Shown here: positions 46,569 to 56,822 of the stretch, piece by piece
Layout: every line of letters starts with the position of its first letter
How positions within the stretch are numbered: position 1 is the stretch's first letter
Assembly (NCBI GenBank): GCA_021018995.1
Contig: CM037590.1
Location: 105,773,097 to 105,837,096 of the forward strand
Direction: 5' to 3'
DNA from: Chloranthus sessilifolius
Lineage: Eukaryota > Streptophyta > Magnoliopsida > Chloranthales > Chloranthaceae
Length of the DNA: 64,000 bases
Translations under genes and position numbers: made by a program
Notes under the pieces: generated by a model
Databases searched by the model: none
Told to the model about the DNA's origin: nothing
The model's input: only the letters and a program-made list of their open reading frames with translations

Positions 46569-47964
46569 GATGTTACCTAGAGGATGGGGCTGACCCAGGG
46601 GCGGCCATAATAGAAGTTTACGTACTGGAGATGGGTACATCTCTCCTACAAATAAAGTACCTATAGGAGATGGAGGGGCTTCTGGCAGTGGTGGCCAAGG
46701 AAGCCAAGACCAGGAAGAGGGCTGTGATCGAGATCGTCAGGATCAAGATCAAAGGGAGCAAGAAAGAATTAGAGAGCAAAATGAGGATAGAGAAGAGCGT
46801 CAGAGGATAATGCACACCATGGAGACCATGGCCGCTGCCATGGCACAATAGGCAGCATCTTTGGCAGCTCACACCGCTCATGAGCAGCATCAGCCACCGA
46901 CACCTCCAGTAGCTCTGCCGTCGCCAGCATCTTCAGCATTCACTGAGTTTAGGAGGATGAGACCTCCTAGTTTTTCTAGACAGGGAGAGCCCATAGTGGC
47001 AGAGCATTGGCTGAGCGAGATGGAGAAGGTGTTCAGTGTGCTCACTTGTACGGAGGATGAGAGCGCCTATTGGGTAGCCTACATGCTAGACGGAGAGGCT
47101 GGGCCTTGGTGGAAGTCCGTTTCATGGACTAGGGCTCTGGAGACTCCGGATTTGCCCTAAACTTGGGATGAATTCGTCGAGGAATTCAATAAACAGTATT
47201 TCCCTGAGGTGGTGAGGAACCAAATGGAAATCTAATTTTTACAACTTACTCAGGGGAAGATGACAGTGAGAGACTATGGAGTGGAGTTCATGCGACTCGC
47301 TCGCTTTGCGCCTGACTACGTCATCACAGAGATGATGAGAGCAAAAAGGTTTCAGCAAGGGTTGAGATCAGACGTGAGGGGAGGAGTAGCACCATTCCAA
47401 TTGAGGACCTATGGTGAGGTCATGAGCAAAGCGCTCGTAGTGGAGGAGGAGAATAATAATAGATATCGTCAGAGAGAGCAACAGGGAAGGTGGAACAGTG
47501 ATCAGAGCAGAACGGGGAATTATGAACCGGTGAACAATCAGAAACCACCTTTTCAAAGAGGCTATGGAAGACCGACGCAGCAGAGCAACCAGCAGAGATT
47601 TCCATTGCTCACATCGGGGAAACCAATTCGCTACGAGAGCCCTGCGATTACTACAGGCGCTACAGTCACACAGGGGGCTTCTCGAGCCGCTTCTTCCACA
47701 CCATGTGAGACTTGTGCCAAGTGTGGCAAGCCTCACAAGACAGCGGATTGTAGGGTAGGCACTCGAGGTTGCTTTCGATGTGGCAAGGTGGGCCACTTGA
47801 TCAGGGAATGCCCCGAGGTGAACAAAGGGAAGACGGCTACAACACCTATTCCACGACCTGTACAAGCAAGGAAGCCGATCGTCCAAGGAAGAGCCTATGC
47901 AGTCACAGCTCAAGAGGCTCAGAACACGAATGATGTCATTCAAGGTGAGCTTTCTTTTAAATAA
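46569..47964 (+). pseudogene. gag region of element D
   Basis: The trace has an acidic/basic N-terminus and then a capsid-type domain (RMRPPSFSRQGEP, AEHWLSEMEKVFSVL, YMLDGEAGPWWKSV, YGVEFMRLARFAPDYV). Two zinc knuckles follow (CAKCGKPHKTADC and CFRCGKVGHLIREC). This is the chromovirus gag pattern. A stretch of about 150 bp of AT-rich noncoding sequence separates it from protease. The copy is broken. Confidence 0.9.
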
Positions 47965-48126
47965 AGAATTCTGATTCTTCTAATTTTAGATAGAGAAGGT
48001 GCATCTATATTTAGAAAACATAAGAAAAAGCTTGCATGTGATAAATTCTAGTATAATGATAATAAACAATATATATATGTGTATGTATAATTAGGTGGAT
48101 TACACATCTATAAGAAGGGAAGCGCC

Positions 48127-48474
48127 GTGTCATACGAAGCTCGAGTGTTGATAGACCCGGGGTCTACCCACTCATTCGTTACCCCTCGCTTCACGAAGAA
48201 GATGAAAGTCGACCCAGAGGAGTTAGACTTCGTTTTAATCGTGACGGTTCCTACTGGGAAAGTGGTTGATACCGAGAAGGGTTGCAACTCCGTGATCATG
48301 AGGCTCATGGATGGAGGCGATTTTGAGCTACCCGCGAACATAATTCTGTTAGACATGCAAGGATTCGACATGATCCTTGGCATGGATTGGCTATCGACTC
48401 ACTGTGCGACGGTAGATTGCAAGAACAAAGTCATCACTTTTAGACCGAATACAAGGAGATCATTCCGATTTTGA
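48127..48474 (+). pseudogene. Protease region of element D
   Basis: Aspartic protease trace with ARVLIDPGSTHSFVTPRF (the DSG-type active site with a variant) and DMILGMDWLSTHCATVDC, typical of Tekay/Del chromoviruses. It would process the gag-pol polyprotein. Confidence 0.87.
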
Positions 48475-48483
48475 GGAGAAAGG

Positions 48484-49990
48484 TTGACGCACCTACCACT
48501 TATCTCTGTAGTCAGGGATGAGCGATTGATCAGAAAGGGGTGTAGCGGATACTTAGCATTTCTGAAGGAGCACCAAGAGGAGAAGAATGTGATCTCGGAG
48601 ATAACAATTGTGCGAGACTTCGTCGATGTATTTCCGGAGGAGTTACCCGGATTACCTCCAGAGAGAGATTGAATTCGCCATCGACTTAGCACCAGGAACG
48701 GAGCCTGTGTCTAAAGCACCATACAGAATGGCTCCTGCTGAGTTGAAGGAGTTGAAAGAGCAGTTACAAGAATTAATGGACAAGGGTTTTGTTAGACCGA
48801 GCGTGTCTCCATGGGGAGCACCGGTCTTGTTCATAAAGAAGAAAGATGGGTCAATGTGTCCGTGCATTGACTATCGACAGTTGAATAAACTCACTATTAA
48901 AAATAGATACCCTTTGCCTAGGATAGATGACTTATTCGATCAACTGTAAGGAGCAAAATATTTCTCTAAGATCGATCTGAGATCTGGATACCATCAATTG
49001 AGAGTCAAGGCAGAGGATATTCAGAAGACTGCATTCAGGATTCGATACGGACACTATGAGTTCCTAGTGATGCCATTTGGGTTGACAAATGCCCCGGCAT
49101 CATTCATGGATCTGATGAATAGGGTGTTTAAAACACACCTAGATACTTGTGTCGTAGTGTTTGTTGATGACATCCTGATCTATTAAAAATCAGAAGGAGA
49201 GCATGAGAAACACTTGAGAGTAGCCTTACAGATTCTACGTGAACACCAGTTGTACGCCATACTCAGCAAATGTGAGTTTTGGTTAGAAGAAGTTAGCTTT
49301 TTGGGACATGTCGTCTCAAAGCTTGGTGTCACTGTAGATCCAGTAAAGATCGAAGCAGTAGTGAATTGGGAGCAACCAAAGACAATGACCGACATCCGCA
49401 GTTTCCTAGGATTAGCAGGTTACTACCGACATTTCGTTGAGGGTTTTTCAAAAATATCAGGACCACTCACGAGACTCACACGGAAAGATGCAAGGTTTGA
49501 ATGGAGTGAGGCATGCGAGAAGAGTTTTCAAGAACTTAAGAAGAGACTCACTTCAGCTCTAGTGTTAGCTATACCTTCAGGCAGTAGAGGGTTTGTAGTG
49601 TATAGCGATGCTTCATATACTGGTTTGGGCTGTGTGCTTAATCAGCACAAACAGGTGATAGCGTATGGGTCGAGACAGTTGAAAGAGCATGAGAATAATT
49701 ATCCGACACACGACCTGGAATTAGCAGCGGTCATATTTGCGCTCAAGATCTGGAGACATTACTTGTATGGTGAGATGTTTGAGATCTTCACCGACCATAA
49801 GAGCCTCAAATATTTGTTTACACAGAAGGAACTAAACATGAGGTAGCGCAGATGGATGGAGTTTCTCAAGGACTATGACTGTTCCATACAGTACCATCCA
49901 GGCAAGGCTAATGTGGTAGCTGACGCCTTGAGTCGGAAGAGTTCAGCTCAATTGGCTAGTCTAATTTTGGGTATGCACAGATGGAAGCTG
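48484..49990 (+). pseudogene. Reverse transcriptase and RNase H region of element D
   Basis: RT motifs: [47 protein letters not shown] and [10 protein letters not shown] (F/YxDD), then [18 protein letters not shown]. RNase [37 protein letters not shown] and [19 protein letters not shown], ending near KANVVADALSRK. It is closely related to other plant chromoviruses. A few breaks are present. Confidence 0.93.
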
Positions 49991-50099
49991 TTTGAAGATC
50001 TGGCCCTATACGATGCAAATATTGAGTCTCAAGCTACAGGAGCCTTCTTGGCTAATATCTCAGTGAGACCGATGATATTTGAGCATATCCATGAACTAC

Positions 50100-51507
50100 A
50101 GATGAAAGACTCGGCGCTAACAAAGATTCGTCAAGATGTAACTGAAGGCATTACATCTGAGTATTCAATCAAAGAGGATGGTTCCCTATTGTTCAAGGGC
50201 CGCCTCTGTATTCTGGATAACACCGATCTACGACGAACAATTCTTGATGAATCACACAAGTCAAGCTATGCTATCCACCCGGGAAGCACAAAGATGTATC
50301 AAGATTTGAAAAAGAACTATTGGTGGAGAGGCTTGAAATAGGATGTGGCAGAGTACGTGTCGCAGTTTTGACGTGCCAACAAGTGAAGATCGATCATAGA
50401 CATCCCGCAGGTCTATTGCAGCCTCTACCTATACTGGAATGGAGGTGGGAATCGATCTCTATGGACTTCATCATTGGATTTCCGCGTATAGCAAAGAGAT
50501 ACAACGCTATTTGGGTAGTGGTCGATCGATTGACCAAGTCAGCGCACTTCTTGCCTTACAACACAATGTACATGGCGGGAAGACTGGCAAAGCTTTATAT
50601 GAAAGATATTGTCCGTTTGCATGGGAATCCGAATAGCATTGTTTCGGACCGTGACCCATTGTATACATCAAAGTTTTGAAAGAAATTTCAAGAAGAAATG
50701 GGAACGCGACTAGATTTTAGTATGGCATTCCATCTACAAACTGACGGACAGACTGAGAGGGTCAATCAGATCATTGAGGACATGCTTAGGGCATGTATGT
50801 TAGAGTTACAAGGATCATGGGATCATCATCTGCCCTTGATTGAGTTTGCATATAATAACAGTTTTCAAACGAGCATTGGGATGGTACCGTATGAAGCTCT
50901 TTACGGACGGCGATATAGATCGCCCATCAATTGGGAAGAAACGGGTGAGAAGTTTGTTTTGGGACCTGAAATACTTAAAGATAATGCCACCTATGTTTGG
51001 ATGATAAGGGCAAAACTCAAAGCGGCGCAGAGCAGACAGAAAAGCTACGCCGATATCAAGCGAACTAGTGTAGATTTTAAAGTAGGTGAACACGTGTTTG
51101 TGAAAGTGTCACCTATAAAGGGGGTGATGAGATTTGGAAAGAGAGGGAAGCTAAGTCCCTGCTATCTTGGACCATTTGAAGTTTTAGGTCGAGTAGGGGA
51201 AGTTGCTTACCGCATTGGATTGCCACCGTTATTCGATCCAGTACACAATGTCTTTCATGTGTCTATGCTCAGGAAGTACCTTAATGACCCTGATCATGTG
51301 TTGAGTGGTCAATCGTTTGAGATGCATGAGGACATGACGATGATCGAAGAGCTGGTGGAGATTTTGGATCGAAAAGAACAAGTATTACGAAAAAAAGTGA
51401 TTCCTTTAGTACTTGTCCGATGGAAGCATCATCCGGCCGAGGAAGCTACATGGGAACGAGAGGCAGATGTAAAAGAACAATATCCGGCCTTGTTTCTGAC
51501 AACTTGA
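50100..51507 (+). pseudogene. Integrase with chromodomain, element D
   Basis: The HHCC region starts near HPGSTKMYQDLKKNYWW. The core has WESISMDFIIGFP, NSIVSDRDPLYTSKF and DGQTERVNQIIEDMLR (D,D,E). The C-terminal part has KLSPCYLGPFEVLGRVGEVAYR and FHVSMLRKY. The last residues form a chromodomain-like module (VLVRWKHHPAEEATWE, then EQYPALF) of the Tekay/Del kind, which in the family is thought to steer insertion to marked chromatin. It is broken in places, but the C-terminal 269 codons are open. Confidence 0.93.
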
Positions 51508-51724
51508 GAGTCAATTGTACCCCGCAAGCATGTTGTGGATTTAAATCATGTGTTGTAAATTAATATCGACCATGTGATCATTTTATTTTAAAGGACAACT
51601 TATCCACATAGCGATCCTAAGTTGAATGCCGTGATGATGTATGTTGTAGAACCAATGATCAACTGATCATAAATTATCAAGAGGAATCAAATAGACAGAA
51701 TTTTGAAAATCTGGAAAAATCTGA
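51508..51724 (+). other. Noncoding spacer after integrase of element D
   Basis: About 220 bp without an ORF before the internal motif array. Confidence 0.6.
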
Positions 51725-52345
51725 TCAAAACTGATTAATCGATTTCAAATTGATTAATCGATTTGGAAATTCGATTAATCGATTTTGGTCGATTAATCGA
51801 CTGGCATGTGCCAGTGACTGGAAATTTGATGAGGATTCAGGAAATGAAAGAAGGGAAATTTCGATTAATCAATTTGGGTTTCGATTAATCGATTTTTGAT
51901 TTCGATTAATCGATCGGGGGGTTCGATTAATTGAACAACTTAGGAAATTTTGAAGGAATTGAAGAATTTTGTGTGATTTCGATTAATCGAAGAACAATTC
52001 GATTAATCGATTTGGAATTTTGATTAATCGAACTGGAGTTCGACTAATTGAGTAACTTAAGGAATTTTGAAAATTTTGGAAGGACTGCACGATTTCGATT
52101 AATCAAAGTGAAATTTGATTAATCGATTTTGGAATTTTGATTAATTGAAATGAATTTTGACTAATCGACTGGCTCGCACCAGTGAACTTCAAAACTTAAA
52201 ATTTTTAACGGATACGATTTCGATTAATCGATTTTGACTTTTGACTAATCGATTTTAGAAATCGATTATTCGATTTCGTGCGGCTTAACCTAGTTTTGAA
52301 TCTCGATTAATTGACTTTGGAAATCGATTAATCGAGCCGGAGCCT
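51725..52345 (+). repeat. Internal TCGATTAATCGA array upstream of the post-pol gene of element D
   Basis: About twenty copies of TCGATTAATCGA or one-base variants (TTGATTAATCGA, TCGATTAATTGA, GACTAATCGA). It is the same motif and spacing style as in the D LTRs but outside them. The array ends just before a TATA box. Confidence 0.9.
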
Positions 52346-52361
52346 ATATATATAAATCGAA
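52346..52361 (+). promoter_or_regulatory. TATA box before the post-pol gene of element D
   Basis: TATATATATAAATCGAAG follows the array, about 220 bp before the ATG at 52570. The leader between them is pyrimidine-rich and contains CCTAGGGTTTGG and AAAACCCTAG, common in plant 5' untranslated regions. It is a plausible separate promoter; inference. Confidence 0.6.
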
Positions 52362-52569
52362 GGGACTTTCTTCCCATTCGAATCCATTTCCTTGTGCGCT
52401 TTTTCTTCTTCTTCTCCAATCGACCTGCAACCTAGGGTTTGGACTTTTCGAATCGATTTAGGATAAAAAACAATTACAATCGGATCAAACGCCTAAGGTA
52501 AAACCCTAGTTTTCATTTTCTTTCCATTTCAAGCTATAGAAACCCTAATTTTGTTGGATTTTCACCAAA

Positions 52570-54120
52570 ATGCCACCCAAAACTCGGTTGTCTTCGAAGA
52601 AGGCAACCACTAAACTTTCGGTCCGGTGTAAGAACGCCGCACCACCACCACCTACCCCATCACCGGTGAGGACTCCATCACGTCGGCATCGGAGACCACC
52701 TCCGGTTCGACGAGCACGTCTTCGCGCGAGTCTTCACGCGAGTCCCCACCCATGCCGCCACCACCCACGAATGTGCTTCAACCTAATGAGTGGTGGGAGG
52801 CTAAAACCTTCGAGACCGATTATGTCATTGACCAAACCCTATTCACCAACCCCTAGGTACCGGGCGAGACCTAATGGGCTCGCAATTACCTTCAAAATGC
52901 CGGCCTCGACAACCTTCTGAAACCAATCCGGGGTTCCTACTACCCTAGGTTGGTTAGACTTTTCTACCAAGGGCTCGTGGATGGCCCTACCAACGATGTA
53001 GTCAAGACCACTATTGAAGGTCAGGACTACACATTCACCCGTCGTCATATCCATGAGGTCCTTGAGTGCTACCTCGATTTTACACCCGAGACCACCCTCT
53101 TTCCACCCTTCGAGGAAGAGGTTAAGTTTGAGGAGATCGTCGCTCGTATGACCAACGGGAAGACGGGGTCGGGATCCTCCATTAGGAGGGTCGACCTTCC
53201 CCACTATATGTGGATGCTTGATTTAATAATCAAGTGCAACCTCTACCCCATGCGCCACGACACCGAGCGCACAGAGAAAGTGCAACAGGCACTTTATGTA
53301 GCCTTCTGTGGTCGATGGTTTGATGCGACGATGCTCATCCTAGAGGGGATGAGATATATAAAGGGCAAATTGATGAAGGGCAATCTAAGGCCCAAGGAGA
53401 CGATGCCATATGCTCGACTCATCTCGAGCATGTTGGAGTGCTACTCCGACGCCCCCGACTATGCCGTATCGCCTCACGAGGTGAGGGCTATGAATTGCGT
53501 GAAGCAATTCTCCATTGCTTCATGGCGCCGTAGCTCACCTTGTCAAGAAGACCCTACCAGCTGTAGTTGCACCACCGCCACCCCCACCACCGCGGTAAGA
53601 TCCACCCGTTGGGGGAGCACCACCAGTGGGGGATGCCCCACCAGCCATTCCACCACCTCAAGGAGACCCAGCTCACCCCTCAGTGTCAGCTGGGCAGCAG
53701 CCCATTGTGCCACCTTCCCCCACATCAGCTACACCACCATCCCGATTGGCCACGGCGACACCTACTTCATCCTACCGCCGTCGCGCAGCTCACTCCGGCC
53801 CTACCATTGAGGATGTGTTGGCCCGCATGGAGGCCAACAACGAGCAGATGAACTGGAGGATGAACTTTCTGATGTTCCATACACTCCGCTACATCTATCC
53901 ATTGGACTACCAGTGGTGCCTCAGAGGAGGAGGGCAATGCAGCCGGACCGCTTCCATAGGGGTCGATCTTCCATCCGACACATCGGACGGCCACAAGCTG
54001 CTGACACTGACCCCAATGACCTCCTGTGAAGGATCACCCAGAGCCACAGCCACAGCGAGCATCCAGTTAGCCCGATCGAGCACCTTGACATCAGATCCGT
54101 CGACAGAGGGGACGACATGA
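52570..54120 (+). pseudogene. Post-pol gene of element D ('putative plant transposon protein' domain)
   Basis: The trace begins at ATG 52570 with a basic stretch (MPPKTRLSSKKATTK) and Pro-rich sequence. The conserved domain follows: NAGLDNLL, YYPRLVRLFYQGLVDG, FTRRHIHEVLECYLDF, SSIRRVDLPHYMWMLDLI, FDATMLILEGMRYIKGKL and MPYARLISSMLE (about 52890-53440). After it comes a Pro/His/Thr-rich part and then ANNEQMNWRMNFLMFH. The domain matches the Athila post-pol protein of A and B (YPRLVQLFYQ, SIRRREL, AWLIFEAM, LPYARII). Such a gene in a chromovirus is unusual to me. No signal peptide or membrane helix is visible. The region is a fossil with a few breaks. Confidence 0.78.
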
Positions 54121-54370
54121 GCTACACCTGATATTTAGATTTCCATTGTATTTTGTATGCACATTTTGTTAGCTTACATATGTATTAAACCAAGTTGTAA
54201 AAATTTGAGTAAATCAATGGAACAAATTTTATTATCTGTTGCCAGTAGTCTAATTTTTGTAAACTCTGAGTATGTCAACTTGTTAGCATTATCCATGGGT
54301 GACTTACTAGGCCACCTCACCTCCGTGTGGGGGGGGGTTACCCAAAGGAAGGCGCCTATTTTCGAGGATG

Positions 54371-54392
54371 AAAATTCCCAAGGTGGGGAGGA
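54371..54392 (+). promoter_or_regulatory. Polypurine tract of element D
   Basis: The purine-rich AAGGTGGGGAGGA directly precedes the 3' LTR start TGTAATATCCCC. Confidence 0.88.
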
Positions 54393-56817
54393 TGTAATAT
54401 CCCCAAAAATTTTATTAAACAGTGACCTCGGGATCCATGCCCGACTGGTCATAAGTTTGACCAAGTTTGACCAAGTAGGAGTTCACTAGTTGACTCGAGA
54501 AGTGATGAACAGATATGATGTGAATATGAGGTAAGTAGGTGGAGTGTAGTGTAAATTTGGAGTCACATACACCTATCGAGGTGTATGTGCTTAACACCAA
54601 GACAAGAGGGATATAAGGGTTTAATAACCCTATTTCTCTTTTGTTTGAACTATTGAAGAGAGAGTTAAGAGGAGAGAGAGAGAAGTAAAGAGGAGTTATT
54701 GAGGAAGAGGTGAATGCAAATCAAAGGGTAGATAAGAGCATTCATTGACGGATTCAAAGCAATTGGGATTATGAAGCAAGTGATGGAACCCTAGCCATCA
54801 AACCCAACAAATCTATCCCTTGAAGGGATTCTTGAGGTATGTTTTAAATTGAAGTTAATGCATAGATGTAGGATGATTAAATTCTGTCAAATATGCTTAA
54901 AAGGATAGATTAAAGGCATAGGAAAGAAAGGATAGAGATTTGGAAGATCAGCCCGAAAGGGGGCTGAATCTGGCCAAATCGATTAATCAAAATTGGATTT
55001 CGATTAATCGATTTTGGCCCAGAAGTTGAAAAGTCATGGAAGCCCGATTTCAATTAATCGATTTGAATTTCGATTAGTCGATTTGGAAATCGACTAATCG
55101 ACTGAGAAGCTCCAACCACTGGAGAAAAGTAACCTGGGGAAATCGACTAATCGAATTAGAATTTCGATTAATCGATTTCGGATTTCGATTAATCGAATTT
55201 GAATTTCGATTAATTGATTTTGAGAATCGATTAATCGATTTGGGTTTCGATTAATCAATTTTGGGAATCGATTAATCGACTTTGATAGTTTTGCTTAAAC
55301 TTTATAGTTGACTTTGATATTCAGGGAGGGTCTTGAACCTTCTTTGTTACATCTTTAGTGATGAGTTACATGTGTTATGTTGTACCATAGGTGGTACGCA
55401 TGATCATGAGCATAAGGAGCCGCGTGGGACCTTGATGCTGAGAAATTCAAAGACTTGAGGTGGGGAACACCTTGAACATGTACTTTAATTTCAAGAGCAT
55501 GTATGTAGTGATATAATTATCAAATTGAAGTTGTTTTTAAATTGTGAAAAGCTTTGTGAAAATGGGTGCATGTGTGACACCAAAAATGTGATAAAGGCAT
55601 CTGTGTGATGCAAGTAACTAAGAACAAGTAATCTAATGAGATTGAGACATCCCCAGGGGATGAGGAAGTAATAACGGCATCAGGTGTGATGCGGGTATGT
55701 ATACATCCCAGGGATGTATACATAGGATTGAATAATTACTGTTGAGGCTTAACTGATATAAGATAGCACACTTACACGGTGAACAACTATATGTAAAGCA
55801 CATGTTCTTTTTGTTATTTGAGGTTTGGAGGATACCCCACCGACGTGGCGGGATACCCACGACTGACGCGACAGGATATCTGTGACCGATACGGCGGCGA
55901 ATTCATATACCAGTACGGAGCTTTATCCGTAACCATAAGTACATCCCAGGCATGTTGTGTGATATTTAACCCCGTCGCCTAGTGAGAAAGGGGGTTGGGT
56001 CGTATTATCAGGGAATACAGTTTTACAACTGTCTAATTAGATGACGATGAAGGGTATCTCATCGAGGCTCGATGCTATATTGCTCGGGGATTACTTAAGT
56101 TGAAGATTTAAGTTTTGCTTTAGGCCTGTTCAGTGTCATTCATGATAAATCAATAGTAAAGTGAGACATGTAAAGTACCAGTAAAATTGAATGCAACTAC
56201 CAGTTTTTAAATTGTTTTTCAAGCACTTGCATAGATACATCATGCATAGAATATCATGAAATATATGTGAGTCTTAATTTATATGTTCACTGTGTTTGTT
56301 CCCTATTGAGCTAGGATGTAGCTCACCCTTTAGACTATACATCGCAGGTCCTTTGATAGCAGCAGTTGAGGCTTCGGGGGGCGTAGATCCGGGTGATTCG
56401 GATTACGCGCCGGGAGACGAGTTGGAGCCTCCACCCGAGGACTTCTTCTAGGTGACTCTGCTACGTACTTTGATGGAGAATAGTTTTGAGAGATTAGTGC
56501 GGCTTGGTATGTCAAGCCTTTATTTTTGTTAAAATAATGTAATTATACTAGATTATTCTTTTGGCGAACCATCTGGGGTGATCTGATTATCACCGATGGT
56601 TCGGGTCGGTTCTCTGTTCATGCAGTGGCATGAAAGTAGAACTGTCTTTTGCGTATACCAGTTGGACATATTAACGTTTTCCGCTTTAATGAAATTATTT
56701 GCTTTATTTGTTAAATTGTGCTTGTTATACCAATGTTCTGTGTTAAGTTTTGGGGCACAGTCTGGAGGATCGTGCTGATGGCACGGGTTTCGGGGTGCCG
56801 AAATTTGGGCTGTAACA
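54393..56817 (+). repeat. 3' LTR of element D
   Basis: 2425 bp, TGTAATATCC to GGGCTGTAACA. It aligns with 43879-46466 throughout, but the TCGATTAATCGA array is shorter (about 54975-55290). Confidence 0.94.
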
Positions 56818-56822
56818 TATAC

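Larger units (their letters stand above)
43879..56817 (+). mobile_element. Element D: chromovirus (Tekay/Del type) LTR retrotransposon inside C
   Basis: 12939 bp. The 5' LTR is 43879-46466 and the 3' LTR 54393-56817. It has a tRNA-iMet-type primer site, gag with zinc knuckles, protease, RT-RNase H, integrase with a C-terminal chromodomain, an extra post-pol gene and a polypurine tract, and it is flanked by the TATAC duplication. The chromodomain and the TGTAATATCCC LTR start fit the Tekay/Del branch. It looks whole in outline but has several breaks. Over the first 240 bp the LTRs differ at about 12 sites, with long identical runs later. It is probably a few million years old or younger, and younger than C. 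Confidence 0.92.

Noticed and set aside
47368-47943. 191-codon minus-strand ORF opposite gag of D
   Set aside because: It is antisense to the clear zinc-knuckle gag region and has no domain of its own.
53543-53994. Minus-strand ORFs opposite the post-pol gene of D
   Set aside because: Shadow frames of the Pro/His/Thr-rich plus-strand coding trace.
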